A stretch of DNA of 64,000 nt, from the NCBI RefSeq assembly GCF_040546025.1, contig NZ_JBEPNA010000004.1:1-64000 (forward strand). The letters are read 5' to 3'. Source of the stretch: Marisediminicola sp040546025 (GTDB lineage Bacteria > Actinomycetota > Actinomycetes > Actinomycetales > Microbacteriaceae). Position numbers and translations under genes: made by a program. Of this stretch, positions 33,412 through 42,801 are shown piece after piece. The notes beneath the pieces were generated by a model. The model saw only the letters and a list, made by a program, of their open reading frames with translations, did no database searches and was not told the DNA's origin. Positions within the stretch are counted from its first letter, which is position 1; every line of letters begins with the position of its first letter.

Positions 33412-35409
33412 GTGAGTCTCATGCAGCGGAACCGCACGCGCCTGACGCAGGCGCTGTGCGCCGCGGCGCTCGCCCTCGCCGCGGTCCTCGTTCCGACACA
33501 GACCGCGTATGCCGAGCAGCCCGTCGATCTCGGCAGCACCCAGATCGTCGACACCGTCGGGGCCCTCAACGGCCAGCAGGCGCAGGTGGAGTCGGCGCTC
33601 AACCGGCTCTACAACGAGACCGGGGCGCAGCTGTTCGTGGTCTACGTCGCAAGCTTCGACGGCATCGCCGCGGACGAGAGCTGGGCGACGGCGACGGCCG
33701 AGCAGAACGGGCTCGGCACCGACGATGTGCTGCTCGCGGTCGCGACCGAGGATCGCATCTACGACATCTTCTATCCGGCTGACTTCCAGCTGGACGCGGA
33801 AAGCACACGCGACGTCGAGAACGGTTTTCTGCCCCTGCTCAGCGACGAGAACTGGGCGGGCGCTGCCGTTGCCGCCGCCGACGGCTACCGCGAGGCCATC
33901 CGGGGCCCCGGATTCCCGTGGGCCTTCGTACTCGGGGTGCTCGTCGTCGGTGCGATCGTGATCGGGATCGTCGTGTTCATCGGGCGGCGGCGCGCCTCGG
34001 CCAGACGCGAGGCCGAACTCGTCGACCTCACCAAGCTCGAACAGCGGGCAAGCGGTGCCCTCATCCAGCTCGACGACTCCCTGACGACGAGCGAGCAGGA
34101 GCTCGGGTTCGCCGTCGCACAGTTCGGCACCGAGGCATCCGCCCCCTTCGTCAACGCGCTCGAGGGCGCCCGCGCCAAGGTCGCCGAGGCGTTCCGGATC
34201 AAGCAGACCCTCGACGACGGCATGCCGGAGACCGACGACCAGAAGCGCGCCGGGCTCCTCCGGATTCTCGAGCTCTGCGAGCAGTCCGACGACGAGCTCG
34301 ACCGGCAGGCCGACGCGTTCGACGAACTGCGGGCGCTTGAGCAGGCCGCACCGCAGGCCCTGGTGCAGGTGAGGGCGGATGCAGAGGGAGTCACGGCCCG
34401 TCTGGCAGCGGCGACCGAGGCGCTGCAGCTTCTCGCGCGGGGCTACTCCTCCGCCGCGGTCGCGACAGTCAAGGACAACACGAATCAGGCCGAGAAGTTG
34501 CTCGCGTTCGCGGGGCGCACCGCATCGCAGGCGGAGGGCGCGATCGCCGCGGGCAAGTCCGGTGCCGCGGCCGTGCAACTGCGCACTGCCCAGGCGAGCG
34601 TCGCCCAGTCCGGCCAGCTGCTCGACGCTATCGATTCTCTCGGCGCACGGCTGGCCGAGGCGACACGGTCTCTCGACGCCGTCGTCGCCGACACGAAGCA
34701 GGATCTCGCCGCTGCGACGGCGCTCCACGCCGAGGCGAGCTCGGCGGAGCTCTCCGCTGGCATCGCCGGCGCCGAGGCGTCGCTCGCGGCCGCGGAGAGC
34801 CCGTCGACCCTCGGCGACCCGGTCGCGCGGCTCGAGCGCCTCACCGCCGCGAACCAGGAACTCGAGGGGGCCTTCGGCCGCACGCGGGACGCCCAAGCCC
34901 GCATCCAGCACGCTCGGGTCGCCCTCGACGGCACGCTCGCCACCGCGCGGGGGCAAATCGTCGCCGCGAACGACTTCATCACCACACGCCGCGGCGGCGT
35001 CGGAGAGACGGCCCGCACGAGGCTCGCCGAGGCGAACAGGCACCTGAACCAGGCCGTCTCGCTCGCGGTCGACGACCCGGTGGCCGCGCTCGCCGAGGCG
35101 CAGCAGGCCAATTCGCTCGCGGGCGCGGCCATCTCCTCCGCCCAGAGCGACCTGAGTCGCTACCAGCCCTCTAGCCCGTCCCGTGGCACGTTCACCGGCG
35201 CGGGGATCGGCGAGGCGGTGATCGGCGGCATTATCGGCGGGCTCATCGGGGGACGCGGCGGCGGCTTCGGGGGCGTCAGCGGCGGACGTTCACGCTCGGG
35301 CGGCTTCGGCGGACTGGGCGGCTTCGGCGGAAGCTCCCGCTCCAGCGGCGGTTCCCTCGGCCGGTCAATCGGCCGTTCGGTCGGCCGCAGCAGCCGCGGG
35401 CGCTTCTAG
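33412..35409 (+). CDS. TPM-domain membrane protein with coiled-coil and Gly/Ser-rich tail
   Basis: 665 residues from the GTG at 33412 (GAGGGAG just upstream; ATG at 33421 is the alternative). Signal peptide to about TAYAEQ. The TPM domain covers about 40-165 (VDTVGALNGQQAQVESALNR, GTDDVLLAVATEDRIYDIFY). One helix follows (AFVLGVLVVGAIVIGIVVFI), then about 400 residues of Ala/Glu/Leu-rich coiled coil, and a tail of about 60 residues rich in Gly-Gly-Phe and Ser-Arg. TPM proteins link to membrane stress and phospholipid or thylakoid upkeep. The next gene is pspA, a known partner. Confidence 0.85.
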   Translation: MSLMQRNRTRLTQALCAAALALAAVLVPTQTAYAEQPVDLGSTQIVDTVGALNGQQAQVESALNRLYNETGAQLFVVYVASFDGIAADESWATATAEQNGLGTDDVLLAVATEDRIYDIFYPADFQLDAESTRDVENGFLPLLSDENWAGAAVAAADGYREAIRGPGFPWAFVLGVLVVGAIVIGIVVFIGRRRASARREAELVDLTKLEQRASGALIQLDDSLTTSEQELGFAVAQFGTEASAPFVNALEGARAKVAEAFRIKQTLDDGMPETDDQKRAGLLRILELCEQSDDELDRQADAFDELRALEQAAPQALVQVRADAEGVTARLAAATEALQLLARGYSSAAVATVKDNTNQAEKLLAFAGRTASQAEGAIAAGKSGAAAVQLRTAQASVAQSGQLLDAIDSLGARLAEATRSLDAVVADTKQDLAAATALHAEASSAELSAGIAGAEASLAAAESPSTLGDPVARLERLTAANQELEGAFGRTRDAQARIQHARVALDGTLATARGQIVAANDFITTRRGGVGETARTRLAEANRHLNQAVSLAVDDPVAALAEAQQANSLAGAAISSAQSDLSRYQPSSPSRGTFTGAGIGEAVIGGIIGGLIGGRGGGFGGVSGGRSRSGGFGGLGGFGGSSRSSGGSLGRSIGRSVGRSSRGRF

Positions 35410-35461
35410 CCCAGCGCTTCACGTTTCCACACACCACTCACCACAACGAAAGGACGCAACA

Positions 35462-36199
35462 ATGGTCAAGCAGTCAATCTTCGGACGCATCGCGCAACTC
35501 GCCAAGGCGAACATCAACGCCATCCTCGACCAGGCGGAAGACCCGGGCATGATGCTCGACCAGATGGTGCGCGACTACACCAACAGCATCGCCGAGGCCG
35601 AGAGCGCCATCGCGCAGACGATCGGCAACCTGCGCCTTCTCGAGCAGGACTACGCCGAAGACGTGCGTAACGCCGCCGACTGGGGCAACAAGGCCCTCGC
35701 CGCGAGCCGCAAGGCCGACGAACTGCGGGCAGGGGGAAACACCGCCGACGCCGACAAGTTCGACAACCTCGCGAAGGTCGCGCTCGGCCGGCAGCTGTCC
35801 GCCGAGCGTGAGGCACGCACCGAAGGGCCGAACATCCAGTCGCAGACCGCCGTGGTCGACCAGCTCAAGTCCGGTCTCGACGCCATGCGGGGCAAGCTCG
35901 CCCAGCTCTCCTCCAAGCGCGACGAGCTCATCGCGCGCTCGAAGACGGTCGACGCGCAGCGCCAGGTGCAGGATGCTGTCAAGTCGATCGACCTGCTTGA
36001 CCCGACGAGCGAGCTCAGCCGGTTCGAAGACAAGATCCGCCGCGAGGAGGCGAAGGTGCTCGGCCAGCAGGAGCTCGCCGCCTCAAGCCTCGACGCGCAG
36101 TTCGAGGCGCTCGAGGCATCCGACGAGCAGATCGAACTCGACGCTCGACTCGCCGCGCTCAAGGCAGGCAGCCCGGCACCGCGCTCGATCACGGAGTAG
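35462..36199 (+). CDS. pspA: PspA / IM30 (Vipp1) family membrane stress protein
   Basis: 245 residues, almost entirely helical. The N-terminal amphipathic start QSIFGRIAQLAKANINAILD is typical, followed by EDPGMMLDQMVRDYTNSIAE and long coiled-coil segments up to EALEASDEQIELDARLAALK. PspA assembles as ESCRT-III-like rings on the inner membrane face and protects against leakage. It follows the TPM gene by 52 bp and shares its operon. In actinobacteria, PspA usually pairs with ClgR/Rv2743c-type partners; here the partner is the TPM protein. Confidence 0.92.
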   Translation: MVKQSIFGRIAQLAKANINAILDQAEDPGMMLDQMVRDYTNSIAEAESAIAQTIGNLRLLEQDYAEDVRNAADWGNKALAASRKADELRAGGNTADADKFDNLAKVALGRQLSAEREARTEGPNIQSQTAVVDQLKSGLDAMRGKLAQLSSKRDELIARSKTVDAQRQVQDAVKSIDLLDPTSELSRFEDKIRREEAKVLGQQELAASSLDAQFEALEASDEQIELDARLAALKAGSPAPRSITE

Positions 36200-36205
36200 G
36201 CCATC

Positions 36206-37219
36206 GTGACCGGAGCCCCGCGCATCGTCGGTGTCGACGTTGCGCGGGGCCTCGCGATTCTCGGTATGTTCGTCGCGCACGCGGTTCCCCGCGCAGCCGA
36301 CACGGAGTTGCTTGTCGACGGGCGATCCTCAATCCTCTTCGCGACCCTCGCGGGGGTCTCCCTCGGCATCATGACCGGGGCAGAGCGGCCGATCGACCGG
36401 GACCGGCGCATCGACCGCTCCCTGAGTATCGTGCTGAGGGCGCTCATCCTGTTCCTGCTCGGGCTCGTGCTCCTCACCCTCGACAGCGGCATCGCGATCA
36501 TCCTCGACTACTACGGGATCATGTTCCTCCTGCTGGTGCCGCTGCTGTTCCTGCCCCGATGGTCGCTCGCCGCGCTGGGGCTCGTGATCGCCTTCGTCGC
36601 CCCCCGGCTCGCGATTGCCGCGGAGGCGGCGGATGCCGGACCCGTCGCGGCCGTGCTCGCCGACTACCTGCTGACCGGCTACTATCCCGCGCTGGTCTGG
36701 CTGCCGTACCTGATCGCCGGGCTCATCGCTGCCCGGTCGGACCTGCGCAACCCGAGAACGCAGGGCGCGATGGTCGCCGGCGGCACCGTTCTCGCGGTGC
36801 TCGGCTACGGGGCGGCCCTGGTACTGCCCGGCGTGACCGCCGAGGCCCACTCGGACTCCACGGCGGAGGTGTTCGGGTCAGGAGGCGTCGCGGTCGCGGT
36901 GATCGGGATGCTGCTGTGGTTGACGGCCGGCGATCGCACGATCGCCCGGGGGGCGCGAACAATGCTCTGGCCGATCGCGGCAGCCGGATCGATGGCCCTC
37001 ACCCTGTACACGATGCAGATCGTCACCCTCGCGGTGTTCACCGTGCTGAGCGACGACAGCGGTGGGGGGATCGCCTACCCGGGCTGGCCGCTGTTGATCG
37101 GCTTGATCGTCGGCTCGCTGTTCTTCGCGAGCGCCTGGCGCACCATATATGGGGTCGGCCCACTGGAGCGGCTCATGACGCGGCTCTCGCAGCCGCGCCG
37201 GTCTCGCGTTCCCGCATGA
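36206..37219 (+). CDS. DUF418-type polytopic membrane protein
   Basis: 337 residues with about nine helices. The beginning GVDVARGLAILGMFVAHAVP is the signature of the DUF418 / heparan-N-acetyltransferase-like group (DUF1624), and SSILFATLAGVSLGIMTG follows, as usual. The C-terminal WPIAAAGSMALTLYTMQIVT, then a WRTIYGVGPLE-like end, completes the family pattern. Start GTG, 6 bp after pspA. Family members may be transporters or acyltransferases; the function is open. It may belong to the TPM-pspA unit. Confidence 0.82.
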   Translation: MTGAPRIVGVDVARGLAILGMFVAHAVPRAADTELLVDGRSSILFATLAGVSLGIMTGAERPIDRDRRIDRSLSIVLRALILFLLGLVLLTLDSGIAIILDYYGIMFLLLVPLLFLPRWSLAALGLVIAFVAPRLAIAAEAADAGPVAAVLADYLLTGYYPALVWLPYLIAGLIAARSDLRNPRTQGAMVAGGTVLAVLGYGAALVLPGVTAEAHSDSTAEVFGSGGVAVAVIGMLLWLTAGDRTIARGARTMLWPIAAAGSMALTLYTMQIVTLAVFTVLSDDSGGGIAYPGWPLLIGLIVGSLFFASAWRTIYGVGPLERLMTRLSQPRRSRVPA

Positions 37220-37277
37220 TCGTCCCAGGATCAGTGCACGTGGGGAAGAAACCGAGCCCGCCAACGTTGCACTCCCC

Positions 37278-37928
37278 ATGACAACTCTCGGCATTATCGG
37301 TGCAGGCAACATTGGCAGCCAACTGGCCCGCAAGGCGGTACAGAACGGCTTCGACGTCGTGATCAGCAACTCCCGCGGCCCGCACACGCTCGCCGAGCTC
37401 ATCACGGAGCTCGGCCCGCAGGCGACGGCAGGAACGACCCTCGAGACCGCCGAGGCTGGCGATATCGTCGTCGTGACGATCCCGCTGCGCAACATCGGCC
37501 AGATACCCACGGCTCCGCTCGCGGGCAAGGTCGTGATCGACACCAACAACTACTACCCCCAGCGCGACGGCAACATTGAACTTCTCGACACGGAATCGGC
37601 GACCGTCTCCGGGCTGCTCCAGGGCCACCTTGCCGACAGCCTCGTGGTGAAGGGCTTCAACCATATCCCGGCGCCGGAGATCAGCACCGATGGAACAGCG
37701 CCCGGCTCACCCGGACGGCGCGCCCTCGCGATCGCGGGCGACGACGACCAGGCGAAGGCATTTCTCGTCGACCTGTACGATCGCTTCGGGTTTGACGCCG
37801 TCGACGTCGGCACGCTCGACGACAGCTGGAGAATCGAGCGGGATCAGCCTGGGTACGGCCCACGTCAGAACGCCGACCAACTCCGTGCGGCGGTCGCTGG
37901 CGCGGTTCGCGACAAGAACAGCCGCTAA
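37278..37928 (+). CDS. NADPH-dependent F420 reductase-like protein
   Basis: 216 residues with a Rossmann fold: LGIIGAGNIGSQLARKAVQN with the GxGxxG motif, then VVISNSRGPHTLAELITELG and IPLRNIGQIPTAPLAGKVVI. The middle DTNNYYPQRDGNIELLDTES and VVKGFNHIPAPEI match the F420_oxidored group (PF03807 type) of NADPH:F420 or similar reductases. Because the related families also include pyrroline-5-carboxylate reductase-like proteins, F420 use is probable but not proven. Monocistronic, ATG start. Confidence 0.82.
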   Translation: MTTLGIIGAGNIGSQLARKAVQNGFDVVISNSRGPHTLAELITELGPQATAGTTLETAEAGDIVVVTIPLRNIGQIPTAPLAGKVVIDTNNYYPQRDGNIELLDTESATVSGLLQGHLADSLVVKGFNHIPAPEISTDGTAPGSPGRRALAIAGDDDQAKAFLVDLYDRFGFDAVDVGTLDDSWRIERDQPGYGPRQNADQLRAAVAGAVRDKNSR

Positions 37929-37976
37929 CCAAAAAAGTGGGGCGGCGACGGGCCTGGTGCGTGGCACACTTGCACT

Positions 37977-38801
37977 GTGACCGCCTCTTTCGTCGTAGTC
38001 CCCCAATGGCAAGGATCGGGTTCGTCGCGCGCGATGCGCCTGATCGACGGTGCGACCGCGATCGGCGGCGACTTGCCCTCGTCGTGGACGACGACCGTGG
38101 AGGTGCCCGCCGGCGCCGGCTCAAGCCACGACAGCGGCGTCGACCGGCTGAGTTCGATCGAGCGGGTGCGCGACGGGATGCGGGTGGCGCTCGGCACCTC
38201 GACCGGCCCCACGATCACGATCGGTGGGGACTGCGGCGTCGAACTCGCCGCGATCGAGCACGCGAACATCCCGGGAGACGTCGCGGTCGTGTGGCTCGAC
38301 GCGCACCCTGACCTCAACACCCCGGCCTCCTCCCCGTCCCGTGCCTTCCACGGCATGGTGCTGCGCACCCTGCTGGGCGACGGACCAGCGCAGCTGGTGC
38401 CCGCCTCGCCACTCCTGGCGTCCCGGGTCGTGCTCGCCGGAACCCGGGCCCTCGACGATTCCGAGAGCGACTTCATCGACGCATCCGGAATCACGATGCT
38501 CGGGCCGAACGAGATCACCCCGGAGAACCTCGTGGAAGCCCTCCTCGCCACCGCGGCGACCTCCGTGTACCTGCACATCGACCTCGACGTTCTCGACCCG
38601 TCGGAGTTCACGAGCCTCGGCTATCCGGAACCCTTCGGCCTGACCCTCGCGCAGTTGCTCGACCTCATCACCGCCGCCCGCCGGGCTCTCCCGCTGGCCG
38701 GAGCCGGAATCACCGAGTTCGCCCCATCCACGGCCTCCGCGACGAGCGATGAGCTTCCCGTGATTCTGCGAGTCATCGGCGCACTCACCAAGAAGCTCTG
38801 A
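37977..38801 (+). CDS. Arginase/agmatinase-family protein with a Cys at a metal-ligand position
   Basis: 274 residues. Four arginase motifs are visible: TIGGDCGVE (82-89), WLDAHPDLNTP with Asp108, His110 and Asp112, and HIDLDVLDP further on. In true arginases and agmatinases the first motif is GGDH; here Cys86 stands in place of the metal-binding His. Such GGDC members occur as a subgroup with unknown substrate. The rest of the dimanganese site is intact. GTG start; it lies 49 bp after the F420-reductase-like gene. Confidence 0.85.
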   Translation: MTASFVVVPQWQGSGSSRAMRLIDGATAIGGDLPSSWTTTVEVPAGAGSSHDSGVDRLSSIERVRDGMRVALGTSTGPTITIGGDCGVELAAIEHANIPGDVAVVWLDAHPDLNTPASSPSRAFHGMVLRTLLGDGPAQLVPASPLLASRVVLAGTRALDDSESDFIDASGITMLGPNEITPENLVEALLATAATSVYLHIDLDVLDPSEFTSLGYPEPFGLTLAQLLDLITAARRALPLAGAGITEFAPSTASATSDELPVILRVIGALTKKL

Positions 38802-38820
38802 GTCGCCGTAGGCTTTGGCC

Positions 38821-39618
38821 ATGGACTCGTCCACCAACTCCCCCCGCGTCACCGTCGAGCGCGACGGCCACGTGCTGCTCATCGGCCTCAACCGGCCGGA
38901 AAAGCGCAATGCCGCCGACTTCCGGATGATCACCGAGCTCGCGGCCGCCTACGGCGAACTCGAGAGCGATCCCGAGCTTCGCGCCGGGTTCGTGTTCGCG
39001 CACGGGGAGCACTTCACGGCGGGCCTCGACCTCGCCGACATCGGCCCCCGGATCGGCCCCGACGGGCTCGACCTCGTACCAGGCGGCGGCATCAACCCGT
39101 GGCAGGTCGGCGGCACCCACCTCTCCAAACCCGTCGTGATGGCGGTGCAGGGCACCTGCCTGACCCTCGGCATCGAACTGATCCTCGCCAGCGACATCAC
39201 CGTTGCCGCCGATTCGACGACGTTCGGCCAGATCGAGGTGTCGCGCGGCATCCTCCCGTTCGGCGGCGCGACGATCCGCCTGCCCCGCGCCGTTGGCTGG
39301 GGCAACGCGATGCGCTGGATCCTCACCGGCGACCAGTTCGACGCCGCCGAGGCACACCGCATCGGCCTCGTGCAGGAAGTTGTGCCGCATGGCAGCCAGT
39401 ACGCGCGCGGCCTCGAGCTGGCCCGGCGAGTCGCTTCGCAGGCACCGCTCGCCGTGCAGGCGGCACTCGCCAGCGCCCGGCTCGCGGTGCGCGAGGGCGA
39501 CGCGGCGGCCGAGGCTGGCCTGCAGCCCGCACTCGTTGAGCTCGCGACGAGCGAAGACTCGCGCATCGGCATGGAAGCATTCCTGAGTCGCCGGCCCGCC
39601 GAATTCGTGGGCAGGTAG
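38821..39618 (+). CDS. Enoyl-CoA hydratase/isomerase (crotonase) family protein
   Basis: 265 residues from the ATG at 38821. The crotonase core has VLLIGLNRPEKRNAADFRMI, the oxyanion-hole segment FVFAHGEHFTAGLDLADI, the helix GTCLTLGIELILASDITVAA and FGQIEVSRGILPFGGATIRL, where the catalytic Glu is usually found. The second oxyanion residues appear intact. It may hydrate or isomerise an acyl-CoA; no neighbouring CoA ligase or thiolase points to the pathway. It is followed directly by rraB. Confidence 0.87.
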   Translation: MDSSTNSPRVTVERDGHVLLIGLNRPEKRNAADFRMITELAAAYGELESDPELRAGFVFAHGEHFTAGLDLADIGPRIGPDGLDLVPGGGINPWQVGGTHLSKPVVMAVQGTCLTLGIELILASDITVAADSTTFGQIEVSRGILPFGGATIRLPRAVGWGNAMRWILTGDQFDAAEAHRIGLVQEVVPHGSQYARGLELARRVASQAPLAVQAALASARLAVREGDAAAEAGLQPALVELATSEDSRIGMEAFLSRRPAEFVGR

Positions 39619-39622
39619 CCCG

Positions 39623-39979
39623 ATGGCACGCGACCTCGAGGCACAGCGGGCGATGAACTCCGAGCAGCTCGCCCAGCGGGTCAAGATGGGCGACCATCTC
39701 GACATCGCCCGGGAGATTGAGCATTTCGCGCTGTTCACCGGCCGCAAGGAGGCGGATACGGCGCGGGCGCAGCTCACTGCCGAGGGGTTCGCGACGACCC
39801 TCAAGCGCCGCGGCTGGTCGAAGTTCGAGCTTCGCGCCACGCAGAGCGCCACGATCGAGGCCAACGAGGTCGACGACATGGTCTGCCGGGTGTTCAAGGT
39901 CGTCGAGCGCAACCACGGCAGCTATGACGGGTGGGGCGGACCTCTCGCATACCCCCCGGCCTCGGGAGGAACCTCGTGA
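39623..39979 (+). CDS. RraB-family ribonuclease E inhibitor-like protein
   Basis: 118 residues with the RraB pattern (PF06877): KMGDHLDIAREIEHFALFTG, RKEADTARAQLTAEGFATTL and WSKFELRATQSATIEANEVD. In E. coli RraB binds RNase E; in actinobacteria the role is less clear. It lies 5 bp after the crotonase gene, and its stop overlaps the GTG of the disulfide reductase, so the three form one operon, even though no functional link is obvious. Confidence 0.88.
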   Translation: MARDLEAQRAMNSEQLAQRVKMGDHLDIAREIEHFALFTGRKEADTARAQLTAEGFATTLKRRGWSKFELRATQSATIEANEVDDMVCRVFKVVERNHGSYDGWGGPLAYPPASGGTS

Positions 39980-41403
39980 CCCGCACCAACTGGGACGTCA
40001 TCGTCATCGGAGCCGGGGCGGCGGGCGAGAACGCCGCCGACCGCGCCGCGCAGGGTGGGCTCAGCACAGTAATCATCGAGAGCGAACTCGTCGGCGGGGA
40101 GTGCTCGTACTGGGCCTGCATGCCCTCGAAGGCCCTGATCCGCAGTGGGCTCGCTCTTCGCGCGGCGACGAGCGTCGGCGGGGCGCGGGAGGCCGTCACC
40201 GGCGGACTCGATGTGGCCGCGGTGTTCGCTCGCCGCGACACGTTCACGAGCAACTGGAAAGACGACGGCCAGGTGAGCTGGCTCGAGTCGGCGGGAATCG
40301 ACCTGCTCCGGGGTCGCGGCAGGCTCTCCGGCGAGAAGTCCGTTCGGGTGACAGCTGCCGACGGAACCATCCTCGAGATCACCGCGAATCACGCGGTCGT
40401 TGTGAGCACCGGATCCGCCGCCCTCCTGCCCAACGTGCCCGGCCTCGTCGAGGCCCGGCCGTGGACGAGCCGGGAGGCGACGAGCGCAAAATCCGCACCG
40501 GAGTCCCTCCTGATCATCGGCGGCGGCGTCGTGGGCACCGAGATGGCCACGGCCTATGCGAGTTTCGGCACGAGAGTGACCCTCGTGACGCGGAGCGGCC
40601 TGCTCGGCGCACTCGAGCCGTTCGCCGGGGAACTCGTCGCCACCGGCCTCGCGGCGCTCGGCGTGACGATTCTCTCGGGGGTGTCTCCCACGCGGGCCCG
40701 CCGCTCCAGCGACGACGACGTCGTTCTCGAACTTGACGACGGCAGCGAGGTCTCCGCGAGCGAACTGCTCGTCGCCACCGGCCGCACTCCCGTCACCGCC
40801 GACATCGGCCTGGACTCCATCGGCCTCACCCCCGGCGAGTGGATCGAGGTCGACGACACCATGCGTGCCCCGGGCTTCGACTGGCTGTACGCCGTCGGCG
40901 ACGTCACCCATCGCGCCCTGCTCACCCATCAGGGCAAGTACCAGGCCAGGGCCGCCGGCGACGTCATCGCCGCTCGCGCGACCGGCGCCCCGGTGCGCGA
41001 CGAGGCGTGGGGCGCCCACGTCGCCACGGCGGATCACGCTGCCGTGCCGCAGGTCACCTTCTCCGACCCTGAGGTCGCCTCCGTCGGACTCACGGCCGCG
41101 GCAGCCGAGAACGCCGGGCACCGCATCCGCGTCGTCGACTACGAGCTCGGCCACATCGCCGGCGCGAGCCTGCACGCCGACCACTACCGTGGACGCGCCC
41201 GCATCGTCGTCGACGAGTCGCGGCGCGTGCTGCTCGGCGTCACGTTCGTCGGGCCGGATGTCGCCGAGCTGCTTCACGCCGCCACCATTGCGGTCGTCGG
41301 CGAGGTGCCGATCGACCGCCTCTGGCACGCGGTCCCGGCCTACCCGACGATGGGCGAGATCTGGCTCCGGCTGCTCGAGGCGTACGGCCGGCCCAGCGCC
41401 TGA
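39976..41403 (+). CDS. FAD-dependent pyridine nucleotide-disulfide oxidoreductase (dihydrolipoyl dehydrogenase / mercuric reductase-like)
   Basis: 475 residues from the GTG overlapping the rraB stop, with GGGAGGA upstream. The FAD motif is VIVIGAGAAGENAA, and the redox pair is Cys43/Cys48 in GGECSYWACMPSKAL. The NAD(P)-binding site is LLIIGGGVVGTEMATAYASF. The C-terminal dimer interface has PAYPTMGE with the usual His before it (LWHAVPAYP). It lacks the N-terminal HMA domain and extra Cys pair of MerA. A lipoamide or low-molecular-weight disulfide (perhaps mycothiol-related) substrate is possible. Confidence 0.87.
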   Translation: MTRTNWDVIVIGAGAAGENAADRAAQGGLSTVIIESELVGGECSYWACMPSKALIRSGLALRAATSVGGAREAVTGGLDVAAVFARRDTFTSNWKDDGQVSWLESAGIDLLRGRGRLSGEKSVRVTAADGTILEITANHAVVVSTGSAALLPNVPGLVEARPWTSREATSAKSAPESLLIIGGGVVGTEMATAYASFGTRVTLVTRSGLLGALEPFAGELVATGLAALGVTILSGVSPTRARRSSDDDVVLELDDGSEVSASELLVATGRTPVTADIGLDSIGLTPGEWIEVDDTMRAPGFDWLYAVGDVTHRALLTHQGKYQARAAGDVIAARATGAPVRDEAWGAHVATADHAAVPQVTFSDPEVASVGLTAAAAENAGHRIRVVDYELGHIAGASLHADHYRGRARIVVDESRRVLLGVTFVGPDVAELLHAATIAVVGEVPIDRLWHAVPAYPTMGEIWLRLLEAYGRPSA

Positions 41404-41511
41404 CGGGCCGGCGGCCCGACTCGCCGCCGCGCGGACTCCGCCCGCCACCGGCACGACCCGCCTGCCAGACCGCGCTGCGACCCCGGGCACTGCGCCGAGT
41501 AGGCGCCGGAA

Positions 41512-42741
41512 TTAGCCGAGGCTTGCGTAGACGCCGAGCATTGCCGTGGCGGTAGCCGCCCACGTATACCCCTCGGCATGGTGCCGTGCAGACACCGACA
41601 TGCGGTCGCCTGCGCGCCGCTCGTCGAGCAGTGCCGTGACAGCCTCGGCCCACGCGCGCGGGTCCCGCGTGTCGATGAGCAGGCCCGACTCGCCCTCCGC
41701 AACGGATTCGACGAGCCCGGTGTTGCGGGAACCGACGATCGGTGTGCCACTCGCGGCCGACTCGAGGGCGACCAGCCCGAACGTCTCGCTGTACGAGGGC
41801 AGAATGGTGACGGATGCCGCGGCGAACAGGTCGGCGAGCCGTTCCCGCGAGAGTACCCCCGCAAACCTCACGTCGTCACCGACTCCGAGCTGCACGCTCA
41901 GCTCCCGCAGCGACGCGAGGTAGCCGGCGTCGCCCGGGGTGGACTCCCCCGCGATGACGAGAACGGGGGCCCAGCCGCGCAGCGCGTGCAGTTCGGCAAG
42001 GGCGCGGATGGCGAGTGCCTGATCCTTGAGCGGCTGCACGCGACCGGCAACAGCGATGATCGGCCGTCCGCTGCCGATGCCGAGTTCGCGCCGCACCGAC
42101 TCGCTCGCGGCCGGCGCCCTGTCGGCGCGGAACAGTCCGAGGTCGACGCCGGGGGGAACCACCCACACCCGCTCCGGCGGGGCTCCCACTTCGTCGATCA
42201 GCGCGCTGGCCTCCGAGGCCGACCCGGCCAGGAGGGCGTTCGCCTGGGTGGCGAGAAACATCTCACTGCGCAGCCGCGCTTCCGACTCGGGCTCCTGGCC
42301 CGGCGCAACGGTGCGGTTCTTCATCGCCGCGACCGTGTGGAAGCTCTGCACGAACGGGACGCCGAGCTCGATCGCCACCGGCAGGGTGGCTAGTCCGCTC
42401 AGCCAATAGTGCGCGTGGATCAGGTCGTAGCCGCCGCCGGCGCGGCCGAGTTGCGCGACCGACTCTCCGAACTCATCAGCGACGACCGAGAGTGCGGCCT
42501 TGTCGATCGGCCCCTGGCCGCCCGCGCGCAGCTCGTGCAGTTGCACGCCGTCCGAGATCTCGCGCACGACCGGCTCGCCCTCCGCCCGGGTGAGGAGGTG
42601 CACCTCCACCCCGCGGGCGGCGAACTCCGCGGCGACCGAGAGCAGGAGCACGTTCATCCCGCCCGAGTCGCGGGTCCCGGCATCCGCGATGGGCGAGGTG
42701 TGCATCGAGACCATCGCGACGCGCGCTCCGGTGCTCCTCAT
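41512..42741 (-). CDS. GT4-family glycosyltransferase (MshA-like), second copy
   Basis: 409 residues from the ATG at 42741, which has GGGGG immediately before it; the longer open frame upstream is not coding. GT-B pattern: VAMVSMHTSPIADAGTRDSG, GGMNVLLLSVAAEF, LIHAHYWLSGLATLPVAIEL, VVPPGVDLGLF, AGRVQPLKDQALAIRALAEL and the E-x7-E SETFGLVALESAASG. FHTVAAMKNRTVAPGQEPES resembles MshA's loop a little more than the copy at 24781. Either could be MshA or an unrelated GT4. It stands alone on this strand. Confidence 0.86.
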   Translation of the reverse strand: MRSTGARVAMVSMHTSPIADAGTRDSGGMNVLLLSVAAEFAARGVEVHLLTRAEGEPVVREISDGVQLHELRAGGQGPIDKAALSVVADEFGESVAQLGRAGGGYDLIHAHYWLSGLATLPVAIELGVPFVQSFHTVAAMKNRTVAPGQEPESEARLRSEMFLATQANALLAGSASEASALIDEVGAPPERVWVVPPGVDLGLFRADRAPAASESVRRELGIGSGRPIIAVAGRVQPLKDQALAIRALAELHALRGWAPVLVIAGESTPGDAGYLASLRELSVQLGVGDDVRFAGVLSRERLADLFAAASVTILPSYSETFGLVALESAASGTPIVGSRNTGLVESVAEGESGLLIDTRDPRAWAEAVTALLDERRAGDRMSVSARHHAEGYTWAATATAMLGVYASLG

Positions 42742-42801
42742 TCCCCCACTGTATTGCCGGGCGCGCGGATCACGCTGAGCGGATCGTGCTACGAATGGGG
42801 C

